Origin: Sipunculus nudus
Lineage: Eukaryota > Annelida > Sipuncula > Golfingiida > Sipunculidae
Length of the DNA: 64,000 nt
Assembly (NCBI GenBank): GCA_026874595.1
Contig: CM049314.1
Location: 70,446,300 to 70,510,299, forward strand
Reading direction: 5' to 3'
Both the position numbers and the translations under genes were made by a program. Below, piece by piece: positions 59,600 to 64,000 of the stretch (position 1 is the first letter of the stretch; each line of letters opens with the position of its first letter). The notes beneath the pieces are model-generated. The model searched no databases. It was not told where the DNA came from and saw nothing but the letters and a program-made list of their open reading frames with translations.

Positions 59600-61880
59600 A
59601 CCAGGTGCGTCTCAGCGCCGTCTATTTTTTAATTCTGTGAAACAGCATGGCAGAGCGACATTCATACAAGGTACAGTGAATCCTCTATATAGTGGACAGT
59701 CAGGCGACGTGACGATTCGTCCGTGACAGAGGGGTGTCCATAAAATGAAATGGGTTAAAAACTCAGGTAGCAATGTTTATGCATCTGTGAATGTATATGT
59801 GTTTGTAAAATATATTTAAAACAAATGGCCCCGAGATGAATAAAACCGTAAAAATGTACAAACCAAGACTGTTATTTCAAATTTACCCCATCAAATGGTC
59901 TCCAATAAAATGCATTGTCAAATATATACTGTCCTTGTAATGTTTTTTCTTGATATGTCGAGTAGACAAAAAATAAACGATAGGCCTATCTTAGAGAGCA
60001 TGCGGACATAGTGTCATGATCTTCTACTGTGTTCTAGTGCAGAGCCGTCACCAAGAACGTCGCTGTCCAATACGTATACAGAAGGGTTCCCTTTTTAATC
60101 TCGTTGAAAACTTAGTGTCGCTGCTCGTCAACAGGTGCCGCCAGTGTGGGGAAAGGTCTGTTCTGTCCGCGGATCAATACAGAGTAATTAAATGGCTAAA
60201 TATACCACCGATGTGTCGATTTTATTAACATTAAAAAAAAATAACAGTATTATCAATATTTATTTATAACCAATGGTTTAATATCGTTAGTAACAGTTGG
60301 AAGGACGAGTGACAATATTCAAATTTAGGGAAAAATGGATGAGTTTTCAAAAGATAAAAAATACAGAATATTTTTAAAACAATAACGATATCCATACATA
60401 TTCATATCCGACTTTGGGTTCTTGGACCTTTGACCTCATAAAGGGTAGGAGCATTCTTGGGACTGTATCTCGAAGCCCTCGTTAAAACCCCCTTAACGAG
60501 AGTTTAACCAGATGATAAAGGGGGGTCAAGCAAGCAGTTAACGATCGTATCTCGAAGCACCGGTTAGGCACACGTGAAGTCCTCGTTAGATTTCTCTAGC
60601 GACATCGTTATGGTATTGTTCTCTGTGGGTACACCAACTTCAGGTAGTCCCTCGTTAACCTAATTTTCACACGTCCTCCCCAAAAGACGTTCTTTTGTTT
60701 CTAAAAATAGCATTTTCGATGGCAACCTCTCATCTGAACATGCGCAGTAGCTTTGGATGGTCGACTTCGAAAAATGGTAAAAACCTGAACATAGTGTCGT
60801 TCGATGGTGTCTGTAGAATGACATATTCAAACCCCGCTGATATCTGCTTTGAGATTTTTTTTTTTTAGGAGCGGCTATTAATTTTAATATTTTTAAAATA
60901 TAAAAAACATAGAATATACCTTATTACTATATATTAGTAGCCGATTTTCACATCTATGCACATATAGCATGTCTGAGTTATTTAGAGAAATGCTATATGT
61001 ATATATAGCGACTCCACAAGATTGGACTACAACAATTTATTTGTTAATTCAAATTTTAACCAAAGAATATAAAGATTAAATTACAAAACTATACTAGGCC
61101 ATAATCAAGCCTCGACATAAGATTGTATAGGTATTGTACTGTATAGGTATCGCCTTACTGGATTATGTTTCTGTTCATTGTAATTGTATCTGTTCTTGTG
61201 TAGTTTGTTTGTTTGTTATGTGTATACATAGTTTCACATTTTAATATTTTGGTACTGTCCTTATGTTGTTTCATGTGATGTATTCAATAAAAAATCAAAT
61301 TTTAAACAAAGAAAATACATTCATTTTCAATGTCGATCGAACGTTTTGTGTTAAACCAGTAAAAATTCCACTGTTCACATTTTGGTCCCATTAAAATCAT
61401 TTCATTAATTCAGCTTTATGTTATAATATTTCAAAGATAATATTTGAAATAGTTTGAAATAAATCTTTAAAAATTGGTATATTTAAAATATTCATTTTCT
61501 GTGAAATCCTACAGGCATTGTTCTAAATATTAATTTAACCAACTTAACAGTCTAAGTTGCAAATGTTGTAAATGTTGTTTCCTAGTTTTTTTAATGAAAT
61601 ATATTTGTTTTCAAAATAATTTGCTTCAAGTAAGATTAAAGGATAAAAAAGTCTTTTGTTTAAAATAACTCTGTTCAGTCTGGTACACTAAAACAATTAA
61701 CAATGGCTGGTGAGCTCGGTTTCTTATTTTCTTTTATTTTATCAACATTAATCCTATTTCGTTAATTTTAAAGGTTTCACCTTTTTGATATTTGTACTAG
61801 TATATATATATATAAACAACCTGTGTTGAGCACTTTAATGCGATTGTTTGGACAAAATAACCTTTTTTATATATATAATA

Positions 61881-61950
<70 letters not shown>

Positions 61951-62962
61951 CTAGTATATGTAAAATCGTAAGTTATCTTTGGTTAAAGCTCTCAAGCAAT
62001 TAAAAATTCCATAATCATGTGATAACCGCGGGCTTAATATAAGTATTAGGGCGTATGGAATGTCTCACAATGCTAATAAAATATTAAACTAAAATATTTG
62101 AAAATCTACACGTATTACAAATGTCTGTATTTCAAATTTTCTTAATTTTATTTTTTCCAAATTTTCTATTAAATAGAATATGACATATTTAACATTGAAG
62201 GTTCCCTTCATGTATTCCTCCAATGATTTTAAATTATTATTTCGGGTTCTGTGTAAATTTGAATTTTTATGCTGTTACCCCAGAGTATTGTGTTTTAATA
62301 TTTAATTATTATTTCTAAACTCTGAAATCCGCACATATTCCAAGATCGCATATACCAGCTAATTGGGAAAGCATTGAAAAATCTTTAATTTTCGGAACTG
62401 CTCCACAATGTCTGTATTTCTGATTTAGGCTATAATCGTAATTTTTAATACATATATACAAATGTTTTGTTTTTTTAGGAACTTGGCCAAATCTGCAGTT
62501 TTATCAAGTGAAACCTACATCGAGTGATGCACCCTCTTAATGAACATGTATTAACCCCAGATAGAATATTTCTCTTCAATTAAAATATACCTGATGGATT
62601 ACATATTATTATTCTATTGGTTATCCTCGTAACGTAATATTTTACCAACACCATTATATATATATATATATATATTTAAATGGTAATCAAATAAAGAACA
62701 AAGGTTTTATTTGCTGATATTCTATAAATATTTCAAGTTCAATTATAATGTTTGGAAAATATTAATTCTGTTTGTACGATAATAAATTTATACAAAAATA
62801 TAAAGTCATGCATCTGTTTATATAATATTAATAAGTTTAATAAAAAAAATATAATTTAAAATAAAAGTAAAATAAAAAATATAGTTTGGTAAACGATATT
62901 AGTTAATTAACTTTAGCTTTTTTTTTACAATTGAAGGGTTTAACAGAAATAGCATTACATAA

Positions 62963-63023
<61 letters not shown>

Positions 63024-63041
63024 GTATACTTGTATATATTT

Positions 63042-63076
<35 letters not shown>

Positions 63077-64000
63077 ATTAAACTTAATTTTAATTTTAAA
63101 GAATCATACATAGAAATCAAACTTTGTAAATGCTCCTGATGTTTCCAGCAGACCACAATAATGAAAAGTGGTCGTGTAACTGACTTTGAAAACACCATGG
63201 GAATCTAGAATTTGAATAAATTTTTGTTTTTGTTTTTAATTTTAAAATTTATATTGAATCATGAATCATAGAAGACCATTACAGTGAACATTACAACAGA
63301 GACACACCTCAAACTTCCACTGGCATTCTGCATGTGCATAAATTAACTTTGGGCCAATTTTCGATAACTGTTATGTTTTAAACAAATTTATATCAATATT
63401 TAGATAAGGTTTACACATTTATTGAAATGTTCCATAATTGTCATGGCCTTGTTCCCGTAAGATTGTGCAGAGAGACCTTTCTTTCATCTTTAGACTTGTT
63501 TCGACACCTACCTGGAGAGATCTTTATCGCCCTGTATATGAATGATAAGAAGTTGCACTACAAAGAGCGACATTTCCGTATCATTTATGCTATTTTAGGT
63601 TTCACAGACAGTTATGGCTATGGAATGTACGCTCAGTCTTACAGAGACTTTCATATAATTTAATATTTTTATAACATTAGCGAAAAAGGTTATTTTTTCC
63701 ATCTGTCTTTCGTCTGTTTGCTGTTTTTGAGATTTACTGCTTCATGTTATATAGAGATTAACCATGTAAGCATCCACTGGAATTTCGTGTGAATCAGGAT
63801 AAAGGAGTGGGTCCATGAGAATATTACTTTTTATTCAGTTGGGGTGTGCGGCCTTGTGTTTCATACCAATTTCCTAATGGCACTTCAAGAATCGAACAAT
63901 GTTTCATAATCTGACTGCAATAGAATAGAAAAGAAAAAGGCATTTTCGCTAAAATGTTCGGAGGGAATCAGTAGCCTTTTTTTAATTTTTCATATTTTAA
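59600..64000. other. Gene-free AT-rich interval
   Basis: It contains (AT)n at 61862-61946, 62656-62676 and 62965-63073, and a short inverted CTCGTTAA/TTAACGAG pair near 60480. The ORFs at 60016-60228 and 63427-63663 show no motif or splice context. No gene supported. Confidence 0.5.

Noticed and set aside
63427-63663. 78-codon plus-strand ORF near the right edge
   Set aside because: No motif, no splice sites in phase and no neighbouring exons; chance ORF cannot be excluded.

Overview
The window looks like nuclear DNA of an invertebrate animal, most likely a bivalve or related mollusc (inference). It is AT-rich, with GT-AG introns, short exons, many AT and ATT microsatellites, tRNA-derived SINE heads and dispersed families with runs of GTCC. 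I see no prokaryotic gene organisation and no CRISPR array. Most of the long open frames belong to retrotransposons. The host genes lie in short exons that I assembled by matching splice sites, reading phase and family motifs.

Layout. Positions 797-4078 (minus) hold the first five coding exons of a glycine-receptor-like anionic Cys-loop channel (copy A). Its upstream region runs to about 9.86 kb. A 98-bp satellite array fills about 10.2-14.06 kb. At 14.39 kb a small plus-strand exon may start an unidentified gene. The stretch 14.6-19.1 kb is made of dispersed and short tandem repeats, and 19.1-21.3 kb shows no gene. A complete second channel gene (copy B, minus) runs from its start codon at 38767 to its stop at 22786, in nine coding exons and 434 codons. 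Exon phases and lengths match copy A exactly for exons 1-5. Copies A and B sit in a segmental duplication (about 240-9860 against about 27540-44650). In copy B, intron 1 carries a 6-kb LINE with two intact ORFs.

From 44.65 to 47.6 kb there is one plausible unidentified 3'-terminal exon and an inverted repeat. A decayed Ty3/gypsy retrotransposon (minus) occupies 47.6-52.8 kb, with several catalytic motifs lost. A six-exon secreted S1 serine protease gene (plus, 378 aa) occupies 54891-59496. It has an intact catalytic triad, a GC-AG intron and a C-terminal tail that could carry a GPI anchor. The last 4.4 kb is AT-rich, with microsatellites and no gene I can support.

The host genes do not form an evident joint pathway. 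The coherent story is structural: a neurotransmitter-gated chloride channel gene duplicated in tandem, with breakpoints at a microsatellite and inside a terminal-inverted-repeat element beside a satellite array, and later reshaped by transposon insertions. Gene models are read by eye, and no database search was possible.
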